From the NCBI RefSeq assembly GCF_019303475.1, contig NZ_JABLSI010000021.1, positions 28,158 through 92,157 of the forward strand: a stretch of 64,000 nt of DNA, given 5' to 3'. The notes beneath the pieces are model-generated. The model was given only the letters and a program-made list of their open reading frames with translations. It was not told where the DNA came from and searched no databases. The DNA comes from Streptomyces sp. JJ38. GTDB taxonomy: Bacteria; Actinomycetota; Actinomycetes; Streptomycetales; Streptomycetaceae. Positions 1 to 9,000 of this stretch are shown piece after piece. How positions within the stretch are numbered: position 1 is the stretch's first letter; every line of letters begins with the position of its first letter. A program made the translations under genes and the position numbers.

Positions 1-2
1 TC

Positions 3-1211
3 CCGGGTTCGCTCGCGCAGGCGCGGGAACTCCTCGGCGGCCGGGAGCAGATGGTCGCCGAGGCCCAGGAGGAGGCCCAGCGCATCATCGAGGCGGCCCG
101 CACCGAGCGCGGGTCGATGGTCTCCGACACCGAGGTCGCCCGCCGTTCCCAGGCGGAGGCCGACCGCATCCTGGCCGAGGCGCGCCGGGAGGCGGAGTCC
201 ATCCGGGCCGAGGCGGACGACTACGTCGACAGCAAGCTGGCCAACTTCGAGGTCGTCCTCAGCAAGACGATCGACTCGGTGGGCCGCGGCAAGGACAAGC
301 TGCTGGGCCGCGCCACCGACGCGGACGCCCCCTTCGGCCACGATCCGGAGCAGGGCCACGAGGGCCCTGCGGCCCCGGAGCGCTCCGCGGACCCGGATGA
401 GTTGCGGGAGCGCGCGGACACCTACGTGGAGGCGCAGTTCCAGGCGTTCGAGTCGGTGCTGACCAAGACGCTCGACGCCGTCGGGCGGGGCCGCAAGAAG
501 CTCACCGGGCACCGTCCGATGGACGAGCTGGGAGCCCATCTGGCGGCCCAGGAGGAGGCCGGAGCGGACGGGCACCACCAGGTCCACGTCTCCGACGCGG
601 AGTATCTGGCCGGGCTCGCGGAACCGCAGGCGGACATCCCCGCCCAGGCGCAGCCGCCCGTCACCGAGCCCGTTCCCCCGGGGGGCGTGCCCGAGCCCAC
701 CGCCCCGCCGCAGCCGGCTCCGGCGGCCCCTGCACCCGCCGACCCCTACGCCCCGGCCGCGGCCTACGACCAGGGCGGCTTCCAGCCCGCCTACGGCCAG
801 GAGGCCGACCCGTACCAGCAGGGCGGCTACGCCTACCCGCCCCAGCCCGGCTACGCCCAGCAGGGTTACCCCCCGCAGCCGGTGCCCGAGGCCCCGCAGC
901 CCGGGCACCCCGGGGGCTACGCCGAGCCCGACCCGTACGGTTACCCGCAGCAGGCCTACCCGGACGGCTACGGCCAGGTCCCGGCGTACGGCACCGAGGC
1001 CGGTTACCCGCAGCAGGGGACGGGCGGCTACCCGCAGCAGCACGCCCAGCACCAGCACCAGGCCGAGCACCAGCACCAGCACCAGGCCGAGCACCAGCAC
1101 CAGCACCAGGCCCAGTACCAGGCCCAGGCCCCGGCCCTGGACGAGACCAGCTTCTTCGACACCAGCATGATCGACATGGAGGAGCTGCGCCGCTACGAGC
1201 AGGGGCGCTGA
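3..1211 (+). CDS. DivIVA/ATP synthase b-like coiled-coil protein (5' end outside window)
   Basis: The reading frame is open to the left edge, so the true start lies upstream and only the C-terminal 402 residues are visible. The visible part begins with a long charged, Ala/Glu-rich coiled coil, in which a segment ending FEVVLSKTIDSVGRGKDKL is repeated some 70 residues later as FESVLTKTLDAVGRGRKKL, so the domain contains an internal duplication. It is followed by a low-complexity Pro/Tyr/Gln/Gly tail and a His/Gln repeat, ending with a short acidic segment. Streptomyces homologues beside rpmF are usually named cell division initiation protein or ATP synthase F0 subunit B-like, but nothing here shows an enzymatic role. 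A scaffold or polarity role at the membrane is inferred only from the coiled coil. A hairpin terminator follows. Confidence 0.8.
   Translation, partial: PGSLAQARELLGGREQMVAEAQEEAQRIIEAARTERGSMVSDTEVARRSQAEADRILAEARREAESIRAEADDYVDSKLANFEVVLSKTIDSVGRGKDKLLGRATDADAPFGHDPEQGHEGPAAPERSADPDELRERADTYVEAQFQAFESVLTKTLDAVGRGRKKLTGHRPMDELGAHLAAQEEAGADGHHQVHVSDAEYLAGLAEPQADIPAQAQPPVTEPVPPGGVPEPTAPPQPAPAAPAPADPYAPAAAYDQGGFQPAYGQEADPYQQGGYAYPPQPGYAQQGYPPQPVPEAPQPGHPGGYAEPDPYGYPQQAYPDGYGQVPAYGTEAGYPQQGTGGYPQQHAQHQHQAEHQHQHQAEHQHQHQAQYQAQAPALDETSFFDTSMIDMEELRRYEQGR
1062..1109 (+). repeat. Perfect 2 x 24-bp tandem repeat encoding AEHQHQHQ
   Basis: Two identical 24-bp units at 1062-1085 and 1086-1109 each encode AEHQHQHQ, flanked by partial copies such as AQHQHQ and AQYQ. 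The repeat is in frame inside the low-complexity tail of the coiled-coil gene, so copy-number change would lengthen the protein without a frameshift. Confidence 0.9.
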
Positions 1212-1234
1212 CCGGCCCCGGAAGCGCGCGTTCC

Positions 1235-1268
1235 GCCGTCGGCCGGGCCGTCCGTCCCGGCCGACGGC
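1235..1268 (+). terminator. Hairpin terminator after coiled-coil gene
   Basis: A perfect 13-bp inverted repeat (GCCGTCGGCCGGG, 8-nt loop, CCCGGCCGACGGC) starts 23 nt after the stop codon. There is no T tract, as is common for Streptomyces intrinsic terminators. Confidence 0.7.
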
Positions 1269-1421
1269 GATTGGGCCGATCGGAGCCGGTGAAGTATCCT
1301 GGCTCATCGGTCGCGCGTACGCCCGCGGCTTTCGGCTGCCCGGCGATGCCGGGCCGGGCCACAGTCACACCGATGAAAGCAGGAAGCCCTGAACGCCCCC
1401 CTCGACCACCGTGCCCCGCTC

Positions 1422-2033
1422 GTGTTCGACACACGCGAGCTGGGCCGTCGTCCCGGTGCGCTCAAGCGGCTCTCCCGCACCGTCGAGGCGCCCCGCGACC
1501 TCGGCACGGAGGTCATCGGGGTGCCCGAGGGCGCGTCGGTCGAGCTGGAGCTGCGGCTTGAGGCGGTCATGGAGGGCGTGCTCGTCACGGGTACCGCCCG
1601 CGCACCGCTGACCGGCGAGTGCGTAAGGTGTCTGGAGCCGCTGGAGCAGGAGTGCGAGGCGGACTTCCAGGAGCTGTACTCCTACCCCGAGACCGACGAC
1701 CGCGGCCGCGCCGTGGCCGCCGGTGACGACGCCGAAGGCGCCGAGGAGGAGGAGGACACGCTCTTCCTCGAGGCCGACCTGTTCGACCTCGAACCCGTGC
1801 TGCGGGACGCGGTGGTGCTGTCGCTGCCCATGCAGCCCGTGTGCCAGGAGGACTGCCCAGGGCTCTGCCCGCGGTGCGGCGCCCGGCTCGCGGACGAGCC
1901 GGACCACCAGCACAACGAGGCCGCCGACATCCGGTGGGCGGCCCTGGAGGGACTCGCCGAGAGCATCCGCCACGGCGAGAAGGACAACGTGAACGGCACC
2001 CGACCCGGTGCCGACGAGAAGCAGGAGAAGTAG
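1422..2033 (+). CDS. DUF177 (YceD-like) protein
   Basis: This 203-residue protein belongs to the DUF177/YceD family, which is genetically linked to rpmF and in other organisms affects 23S rRNA levels. Two cysteine pairs can be seen: CVRC in the middle and [13 protein letters not shown] near the C-terminus, the latter resembling a small metal-binding site. The acidic middle segment ([11 protein letters not shown]) is typical. rpmF follows after only 2 nt, so the two are clearly co-transcribed. The start is uncertain: GTG 1422 has no ribosome binding site, whereas the frame extends upstream to a CTG at 1389 ([18 protein letters not shown]) right behind AGGAAG. The conserved-looking residues before 1422 suggest that the real protein starts further upstream. 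Confidence 0.85.
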   Translation: MFDTRELGRRPGALKRLSRTVEAPRDLGTEVIGVPEGASVELELRLEAVMEGVLVTGTARAPLTGECVRCLEPLEQECEADFQELYSYPETDDRGRAVAAGDDAEGAEEEEDTLFLEADLFDLEPVLRDAVVLSLPMQPVCQEDCPGLCPRCGARLADEPDHQHNEAADIRWAALEGLAESIRHGEKDNVNGTRPGADEKQEK

Positions 2034-2035
2034 CC

Positions 2036-2209
2036 GTGGCCGTTCCCAAGCGGAAGATGTCGCGCAGCAACACGCGCCACCGCCGGTCGCAGTGGAAGGC
2101 TGCGGTCCCCACCCTGGTGGCGTGCGAGCGCTGCTCGGAGCCCAAGCAGCAGCACATCGCGTGCCCCAGTTGCGGTACCTACAACAAGCGTCAGGTTCTC
2201 GACGTCTGA
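2036..2209 (+). CDS. rpmF: 50S ribosomal protein L32
   Basis: Encodes the 57-residue bL32 protein of the large ribosomal subunit, [19 protein letters not shown] onward. The basic N-terminus is followed by two CxxC knuckles (CERC and CPSC), so this is the zinc-binding (C+) paralogue. The GTG start lies 2 nt after the DUF177 stop, implying translational coupling. In Streptomyces a second, zinc-free L32 copy is often found elsewhere under Zur control; that cannot be tested here. Confidence 0.97.
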   Translation: MAVPKRKMSRSNTRHRRSQWKAAVPTLVACERCSEPKQQHIACPSCGTYNKRQVLDV

Positions 2210-2228
2210 TCGGCGGGTGACAGGCTCC

Positions 2229-3041
2229 ATGTCAGACGCCAGTACGCCCAAGCGGGCAGCGGCGAGTCTGGTGGATGCGGCCTCGTCCCACACGCTTCTG
2301 GAAGGGCGGCTCGGGTATCACCTTGAGTCCGCCCTTCTGACGCGTGCGCTGACGCACCGCAGTTTCGCGTACGAGAACGGCGGGCTGCCCACGAACGAGC
2401 GCCTGGAGTTCCTCGGTGACTCGGTCCTGGGTCTCGTGGTGACCGACACGCTCTACCGTGCCCACCCGGAACTGCCGGAGGGCCAGCTCGCCAAGCTGCG
2501 CGCCGCGGTGGTCAACTCCCGTGCCCTCGCCGAGGTCGCCCGGGGGCTGGATCTGGGTGCCTTCGTCCGGCTCGGCCGTGGCGAGGAGGGGACCGGCGGC
2601 CGCAACAAGGCGTCGATCCTGGCGGACACGCTGGAGGCGGTGATCGGCGCCGTCTACCTCGACCAGGGGCTGACGGCGGCGGAGGAGCTGGTGCACCGGC
2701 TCTTCGACCCGCTGATCGAGAAGTCCGCACTGCTCGGTGCCGGCCTGGACTGGAAGACCAGCCTCCAGGAGCTCACGGCGGCCGAGGGGCTCGGGGTGCC
2801 CGAGTACGTGGTCACCGAGACCGGCCCCGACCACGAGAAGACCTTCACGGCTGCTGCCCGCGTCGGTGGTGTCGCGTACGGCACCGGCACCGGCCGCAGC
2901 AAGAAGGAAGCCGAACAGCAGGCCGCCGAGACGGCCTGGCGGGAGATCCGGGCCGCGGCGGACGCGGCGGCCGCCGGCGGAACTCCCGCGGAGGGCACCG
3001 AAGACGCCACGGCCGGCGGTACCGCCGACCCGGCGGGCTGA
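2229..3041 (+). CDS. rnc: Ribonuclease III
   Basis: Double-strand-specific endoribonuclease that matures rRNA and processes structured mRNAs. In Streptomyces the gene is also known as absB, a global regulator of antibiotic production. The 270-residue protein carries the RNase III signature [14 protein letters not shown], with the catalytic acidic residues there and in [17 protein letters not shown]-terminal double-stranded RNA-binding domain follows ([15 protein letters not shown], then [15 protein letters not shown]) and an Ala/Gly-rich tail ends the protein. I chose ATG 2229, which has AGG four bases upstream; an in-frame GTG at 2217 is possible. It follows rpmF by about 20 nt and precedes mutM by 7 nt in the same operon. 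Confidence 0.97.
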   Translation: MSDASTPKRAAASLVDAASSHTLLEGRLGYHLESALLTRALTHRSFAYENGGLPTNERLEFLGDSVLGLVVTDTLYRAHPELPEGQLAKLRAAVVNSRALAEVARGLDLGAFVRLGRGEEGTGGRNKASILADTLEAVIGAVYLDQGLTAAEELVHRLFDPLIEKSALLGAGLDWKTSLQELTAAEGLGVPEYVVTETGPDHEKTFTAAARVGGVAYGTGTGRSKKEAEQQAAETAWREIRAAADAAAAGGTPAEGTEDATAGGTADPAG

Positions 3042-3048
3042 GGGCGCC

Positions 3049-3963
3049 GTGCCCGAGCTGCCCGAGGTGGAGGTCGTCCGGCGCGGACTGGACCGCTGGG
3101 TCGCCGGCCGGACCGTCGAGGCGGTCACGGTGCTGCACCCGCGCGCCGTGCGCCGTCATGTGGCGGGCTCGGCGGACTTCGCCGCCCGGCTCTCGGGCCA
3201 TCGCTTCGGTGCCGTCCGGCGCCGGGGCAAGTACCTGTGGCTGCCGCTCGGCCCTCCGGACGCGGGTCCGGAGGACGCCGAGCGGCTGCCGTTCGCCGTC
3301 CTGGCGCATCTGGGGATGAGCGGGCAGCTCCTCGTCCAGCCCGCCACGGCACCGGACGAGCGGCATCTGCGGGTGCGCATCACCTTCACCGACCGCGACG
3401 GGGGCGAGCTGCGCTTCGTCGACCAGCGCACCTTCGGCGGGCTCTCCCTGCACCCCGTCACCGAGGACGGGCTGCCCGACGCCATCGCGCACATCGCCCG
3501 CGACCCGCTCGACCCGGCGTTCGACGAGGCGGCCTTCCACGTCGCCCTCCGGGCCAAGCGCACCACGGTCAAGCGGGCGCTGCTGGACCAGTCCCTGGTC
3601 AGCGGCGTCGGCAACATCTACGCCGACGAGGCGCTGTGGCGCTCCCGGCTGCACTACGACCGGCCCACGGCCACGCTCACCCGGCCGCGCGTCGCCGAAC
3701 TGCTCGGACACGTACGCGACGTCATGACCGCGGCCCTCGCCGTGGGGGGTACGAGCTTCGACAGCCTCTACGTGAACGTCAACGGCGAGTCCGGCTACTT
3801 CGACCGGTCGCTGGACGCCTACGGCCGCGAGGAGGAGCCCTGCCGCCGCTGCGGCACCCCGATACGCCGGCGCCCCTGGATGAACCGTTCCAGCTACTTC
3901 TGCCCGCGCTGCCAGCGGCCGTGGCGCCCGCGGTCCACGGGCGCCACGGCCGCGGCACGCTGA
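3049..3963 (+). CDS. mutM: Formamidopyrimidine-DNA glycosylase (Fpg)
   Basis: Bifunctional base-excision-repair enzyme that removes 8-oxoguanine and formamidopyrimidines and nicks the abasic site. The protein starts with [13 protein letters not shown], giving the catalytic proline (Pro2) and Glu3 after Met removal. RGKYLW contains the conserved lysine. The helix-two-turn-helix reads [13 protein letters not shown]. The C-terminal zinc finger is [13 protein letters not shown]...CPRC. At 304 residues it is slightly longer than the usual 270-290. The GTG start follows a GAGGG ribosome binding site that overlaps the rnc stop, so it is coupled to rnc. Confidence 0.97.
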   Translation: MPELPEVEVVRRGLDRWVAGRTVEAVTVLHPRAVRRHVAGSADFAARLSGHRFGAVRRRGKYLWLPLGPPDAGPEDAERLPFAVLAHLGMSGQLLVQPATAPDERHLRVRITFTDRDGGELRFVDQRTFGGLSLHPVTEDGLPDAIAHIARDPLDPAFDEAAFHVALRAKRTTVKRALLDQSLVSGVGNIYADEALWRSRLHYDRPTATLTRPRVAELLGHVRDVMTAALAVGGTSFDSLYVNVNGESGYFDRSLDAYGREEEPCRRCGTPIRRRPWMNRSSYFCPRCQRPWRPRSTGATAAAR

Positions 3964-3988
3964 CCGGGCCGCCGGGTCCGAACGGGGG

Positions 3989-4828
3989 TCAGTAGCCGAA
4001 GGACTGCGTCCACCAGGGGCCGCCGTCGGCGAAGTGCGCACCGACACCCAGACTGGTGAAGCCGCAGTTCAGGATGTTCTTCCGGTGGCCGGGGCTGTTC
4101 ATCCAGGCCTGCATGACGGCCTCGGCGTCGGCCTGGCCGCGGGCTATGTTCTCGCCGCCCAGGTGGGAGACGCCGTCCTCCTCGGCGCGGTCCCAGGGGT
4201 CGCGGCCGTCCGGGTCGGTGTGGGAGAAGTAGCCGCGCCGCGCCATGTCCGCGCTGTGGTCGCCGGCCAGCCGGGCCAGCGACGCGTCGGCCCGCAGCGG
4301 GCTGCAGCCCGCCCGGGAGCGTTCCTGGTTGACCAGGGTCAGCACCCGGGCCTCGGCGGCCGAGTGGGCGCCGGAGTCTCCGGGCGGCGACGGCGGGTCG
4401 GCGGTCGGTGCGGGCGGCTTCGGGGTCGGGCTGGGCTTCGCGGGCGCGGAGGTCTCAGGCGCGGGCTTCGCGGACCGGTCCTCCGCGTCCCGCTGCTTCT
4501 CCCCGGAGGGCTCGGCGGTCGGCGTCGGGCTGTCCTCGGGCGTCGTGGACGGCTCGGGCGTGGGCGAGGGCGAGCGGCGCTCCTCACTGCGCGAGGCGGC
4601 GGCGTCGTCCCGGCTCCCGGCGCCCTCCGACGCGCCGGGAGTGCGGGACGAGGCGCTCTCGGTCCGGGCCGTTCCCGGCCCGCCGTCGAGGAGACCGAAC
4701 CCCTCGCCGAGCCCCGGGACCACTCCGGCTCCCACGGCCACGGTGCCCAGCACGGCCGTGGCGGAGACCGCCAGCAGGCCGGCTCTGAGTGGTGTCACCC
4801 TGCGCTTGCGATGTCGGTGGCGACCCAT
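3989..4828 (-). CDS. Secreted CAP (SCP/PR-1) domain protein
   Basis: This 279-residue protein has a basic N-terminus ([15 protein letters not shown]), then a hydrophobic signal or anchor segment ([22 protein letters not shown]), so it is exported or anchored outside the membrane. A long Ser/Pro/Thr/Glu-rich linker, residues about 45-150, is typical of cell-wall-spanning spacers. The C-terminal CAP domain has the family residues [37 protein letters not shown] and [13 protein letters not shown], ending WWTQSFGY. Family members are secreted proteins of varied or unknown function; no substrate can be named. It is convergent with mutM, with only 25 nt between the stops. Confidence 0.93.
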   Translation of the reverse strand: MGRHRHRKRRVTPLRAGLLAVSATAVLGTVAVGAGVVPGLGEGFGLLDGGPGTARTESASSRTPGASEGAGSRDDAAASRSEERRSPSPTPEPSTTPEDSPTPTAEPSGEKQRDAEDRSAKPAPETSAPAKPSPTPKPPAPTADPPSPPGDSGAHSAAEARVLTLVNQERSRAGCSPLRADASLARLAGDHSADMARRGYFSHTDPDGRDPWDRAEEDGVSHLGGENIARGQADAEAVMQAWMNSPGHRKNILNCGFTSLGVGAHFADGGPWWTQSFGY

Positions 4829-4959
4829 CTGCTGCAGTCCTCACGTACTCGACGGCGTTCGTGTCACTCGATGGAGTGAGACTCGTGTCCGGGGACAGTA
4901 CGCCATCGCCGTCCGCCCGGAGGTGCGGAGGGGGGAATACGGCCGATAGCGTGCGTCAC

Positions 4960-5328
4960 ATGAGCACAGTGCGAAACAGGGCGGCCGCCGAGACGGGTGA
5001 GGCTCCCGGGGCCACGGCGGGGACGGCGGCGGAGGCCCGTGACGGCGCGGCGGCGGACGTCCGGCTGACCGCCTGGGTGCGCGGGCGTGTGCAGGGCGTC
5101 GGTTTCCGTTGGTACACGCGGGCGAACGCCTTGCGCATCGGCGAGCTGACCGGCTTCGTGGTGAACCTGTCCGACGGCCGGGTGCAGGTCGTGGCCGAGG
5201 GCCCGCGGGCGAACTGCGCCGCGCTGCTGGAGTGGCTGACCAGCGCGGACACGCCCGGGGACGTGACGGGCGTCACGGAGATCTGGGACGCGCCGCGGGG
5301 CGGCTACCCCGGATTCGAGATCCGCTGA
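4960..5328 (+). CDS. acyP: Acylphosphatase
   Basis: Hydrolyses acyl phosphates such as carbamoyl phosphate and 1,3-bisphosphoglycerate. The core domain runs from about residue 35 to the end, with the signature [13 protein letters not shown] containing the catalytic arginine and [17 protein letters not shown] containing the catalytic asparagine. The 122-residue protein has a 30-residue Ala/Gly-rich N-terminal extension that the usual 90-100-residue family member lacks. The start is therefore uncertain: ATG 4960 is preceded by an in-frame GTG at 4951, and internal starts would give a canonical length. It lies upstream of smc in the usual Streptomyces order. Confidence 0.92.
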   Translation: MSTVRNRAAAETGEAPGATAGTAAEARDGAAADVRLTAWVRGRVQGVGFRWYTRANALRIGELTGFVVNLSDGRVQVVAEGPRANCAALLEWLTSADTPGDVTGVTEIWDAPRGGYPGFEIR

Positions 5329-5653
5329 GCCGGGACGGGCCGGTGTCCTCGACGTGAACTGGTTGCCAATCCGGGCGTGACGTGCAAGGCTGCGGCACGA
5401 GTGATCCACAGCGCGCCACCCGTCACGGGGTCCGCAGCTCCGGCCGAAGTCGCCGTCGAGCCGGGCCGTCCGTGCACACGGCGTGTGATCGTGTTGACCG
5501 TCGTAACTTTTGGTGAGACGCTGGAAGCCCCGCGCACCTTGCTTCTTCAGCCCTGAGAACCTCTATGCAGAGCGGACGTTGCGGGTGCCTATCCCTCACG
5601 ACCCAGACGACCCACCACTGCGGTCGGTCACTCATTGTGGAGGACCATCCATC
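5329..5653. other. 325-bp intergenic region before the small coiled-coil gene
   Basis: No gene was found. A TTGACC hexamer at 5494-5499 could be a -35 element, but no convincing -10 lies 16-18 bp downstream. The region ends in GGAGG at about 5640, ten bases before the next start codon. Confidence 0.5.
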
Positions 5654-5860
5654 ATGGCAAAGGCGCTTCTCGGTTACGTCGGCGGCTCCGACCCCCGAGT
5701 CCTCGCCGAGATGCGACGGCTTCAGCAGCGCGTCCAGGACCTGGAATCCGAACTGATCCGGATGCAGGCCGAGAACGACGCGCTGTCGGCTGCCGCACGT
5801 CACGGCGACTCGCTGCTTGACAGCATCGACGTTTCCAAGGGCGAGCCTGCACTCACCTGA
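5654..5860 (+). CDS. Small conserved-looking coiled-coil protein, 68 aa
   Basis: This 68-residue protein begins MAKALLGYVGGSDPRVLAE and continues with a predicted coiled coil (MRRLQQRVQDLESELIRMQAE), then a short acidic C-terminus. No family function is known to me. The start is well supported by GGAGG ten bases upstream of ATG, and a TTCG-tetraloop hairpin terminator lies downstream, so it is probably a single-gene transcript just before smc. The short length and single coiled coil suggest an oligomerising adaptor, but this is inference. Confidence 0.85.
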   Translation: MAKALLGYVGGSDPRVLAEMRRLQQRVQDLESELIRMQAENDALSAAARHGDSLLDSIDVSKGEPALT

Positions 5861-5913
5861 CCCGAGACCCGGGGCGGGTGCGCGTACGGCGCTCATCCTG
5901 TTGCAGAACTGCG

Positions 5914-5933
5914 AGGGACGCTTCGGCGTCCCT
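5914..5933 (+). terminator. TTCG-tetraloop hairpin terminator
   Basis: AGGGACGC, a TTCG loop and GCGTCCCT form an 8-bp stem with the very stable TTCG tetraloop, 54 nt after the stop of the small coiled-coil gene. A few mismatched outer bases can still pair weakly. Confidence 0.65.
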
Positions 5934-6075
5934 TCGTCATGTCTCACGCTGTCCGTCGTGGCCGTCTGGTGATCCGTCCCGCGCGGCGCCCCCTGGCTGT
6001 CGGCTGCTCGTTACCGTGTGATGTGCCCTGCACCTTCTGCGGTGAAACCGCGCCCCGGAGGTAAAGTCACCCGGC

Positions 6076-9000
6076 GTGCACCTCAAGAGCCTGACCCTGC
6101 GCGGGTTCAAGTCCTTCGCCTCGGCCACCACGCTGCGCTTCGAGCCCGGCATCACCTGCGTGGTCGGGCCGAACGGCTCGGGCAAGTCGAACGTGGTGGA
6201 CGCCCTGTCCTGGGTGATGGGGGAGCAGGGGGCGAAGTCCCTGCGCGGCGGCAAGATGGAGGACGTCATCTTCGCCGGGACGTCCGGCCCCACGGGCCGG
6301 GCACCGCTGGGCCGCGCCGAGGTCTCGCTGACCATCGACAACGCCGACGGCGCGCTGCCGATCGACTACGCCGAGGTCACGATCACCCGGATCATGTTCC
6401 GCAACGGCGGCAGCGAGTACCAGATCAACGGCGACACCTGCCGGCTGCTGGACATCCAGGAGCTCCTGTCGGACTCCGGCATCGGCCGGGAGATGCACGT
6501 GATCGTCGGGCAGGGACAGCTCGACGGCGTCCTGCACGCCGACCCGACCGGCCGCCGGGCCTTCATCGAGGAGGCCGCCGGCGTCCTCAAGCACCGCAAG
6601 CGCAAGGAGAAGGCGCTGCGGAAGCTCGACGCGATGCAGGCCAACCTCGCCCGCGTACAGGACCTCACGGACGAACTCCGCCGCCAGCTCAAACCGCTCG
6701 GCCGCCAGGCCGCCGCCGCCCGCAAGGCCGCCGTCATCCAGGCCGACTTGCGCGACGCCCGGCTGCGGCTGCTGGCCGACGACCTGGTGGCGCTGCAGAA
6801 CGCGCTGCGGGCCGAGGTCGCCGACGAGGCCGCGCTGAAAGAGCGCAAGGAGGCGGCCGAGGCGGCCCTGCACACCGCGCAGCGCCGCGAGGCCGAACTG
6901 GAGGAACAGGTACGCCGTCTGACCCCGCGTCTGGAACAGGCGCAGCAGACCTGGTACGCCCTCTCGCAGCTCGCCGAACGCGTCCGGGGGACCGTCAGCC
7001 TCGCCGACGCCCGGGTCACCAGTGCCCGCTCGGCCCCGCCCGAGGAGCGGCGCGGCCGGGACCCGGAGGACCTGGAGCGCGAGGCCGAGCGCATCCGCGA
7101 GCAGGAGGCGGAGCTGGAGGCCGCGCTGGAGGCGGCGAGCCGCGCGCTGGAGGACACCGCCGAGCACCGCGCGGAGCTGGAGTCGCGGCTGAGCGAGGAG
7201 GAGCGCCGGCTCAAGGACGCCGCCCGGGAGATCGCCCAGCGCCGGGAGCAGCTCGCCCGGCTCGGCGGTCAGGTGAGCGCGGCCCGCAGCAAGACGGCCT
7301 CGGCTCAGGCGGAGATCGACCGCCTCACCGCGGCACGGGACGACGCCGTCCGGCGCCGGGCGGGCGCCCGGGAGGAGTACGAGGCCCTTCAGGCCGAGGT
7401 GGACGGGCTGGACGAGGGGGACGCCGAGCTGGCGGCCCGCCACGAGGCCGCCCGCGAGGAGCTGGCGGCCGCCGAGGCCGCGCTCAGCGCCGTGCGCGAC
7501 GAACTGGCCGCCGCCGACCGGGAGCGTGCCGCCACCGCCGCCCGCCGGGACGCCCTGGCCCTCGGCCTGCGCCGCAAGGACGGCACCGGGGCCCTGCTGC
7601 AGGCCCGGCACGAGCTCGTCGGCGTCCTCGGGCCGGCCGCCGAACTGCTGACCGTGGAGCCGGGGTACGAGGTGCCGGTCGCCGCCGCCCTGGGCGCCGC
7701 CGCGGACGCCGTCGCCGTGACGACTCCGGGCGCCGCGGCCGAGGCGCTGCGGCGGCTGCGCAAGCAGGACGCCGGACGGGCGGCCCTGCTCGTCGGGGGT
7801 GCCGAGCCGCCGGGGCCCGAGCCGGGCCCCGAGGGGCCCCGGTACGCGGCCGGGCTGGTCGGCGGCCCGGAGGAGCTGCTGCCCGCGGTCCGGCTGCTGC
7901 TGCGGCACATCGTCGTCGTCGACACCCTGGACGACGCCGAGGAGCTGCTGCGCGCCCGCCCCGGGCTCACCGCGGTCACGACGGACGGCGATCTGCTCGG
8001 TTCCCACGTCGCGCAGGGCGGCTCGGCCGGCGCGCCGAGCCTGCTGGAGACGCAGGCGGCGGTGGACGAGGCGAGTGCAGCCGTTAAGCGGCTGGACGCC
8101 CGGTGCGCGGAGCTGACCGAGGAACGGGAGCGGGCCGCGCGGCGGCTGCGGGAGTGCTCGGCCGCCGCCGAGGAGCTGGGACGGCAGCGCAGCACCGCCG
8201 ACCGGGAGAAGTCCGCGGTGGCCGCCCGCCTGGGCCGGCTGGCGGGTCAGGCCAAGGGGGCCTCGGAGGAGGCGGAGCGTTGCGAGGCGGCGGTGGCCAA
8301 GGCCGAGGACGCCCTCGTGCAGGTCACCGCTTCGGCCGCCGAACTGGCCGAGCGGCTGGCCGTGGCGGAGGAGGCCGCCGACGCCCTGGAGGAGCCCGAC
8401 GCCTCGGTGCGGGACCGCTTGGCCGCGGACAGCGCGAACGCGCGGCAGACGGAGATGGAGGCCCGCCTCCAGGTACGCACCCACGAGGAGCGGGTCCGGG
8501 CGCTGGCGGGCCGGGCGGACGGGCTGGACCGCGCCGCCCGCGCGGAGCGGGAGGCGCGGGCACGGGCCGAGCGGCGCCGGGCGCGGCTGCGGCACGAGGC
8601 CGAGGTGGCGGCGGCGGTGGCCTCCGGCGCCCGGCAGTTGCTCGCCCACATCGAGGTGTCGGTGACCCGGGCGGAGCAGGAGCGGGGCGCGGCCGAGGCG
8701 GCCCGGGCCGAGCGGGACCGGGAGCTGACGGCCGAGCGGGCGCGGGGCCGGGAGCTCAAGGCGGAGCTGGACAAGCTCACCGACTCGGTGCACCGGGGCG
8801 AGGTGCTGGGCGCGGAGAAGCGCATGCGCATCGAGCAGCTGCGTACCCGGGCGCTGGAGGAGCTGGGGGTCGAGCCGGAGGTCCTGGTCGCGGAGTACGG
8901 GCCGGACCAGCCCGTGCCGCCCTCGCCGCCGGCGGCGGGTGAGGAGCTGCCGGAGGACCCGGACGACCCGCGCAACCGGCCGGTGCCCTTCGACCGGGCG

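Noticed and set aside
1271..1561. Plus-strand frame overlapping the start of the DUF177 gene
   Set aside because: Its ATG at 1373 lies in another frame than DUF177 and the product is an Arg/Pro-rich shadow with no domain.
5494..5522. TTGACC as a promoter for the small coiled-coil gene
   Set aside because: No TAnnnT lies 16-18 bp downstream, so it is mentioned only as a weak possibility.
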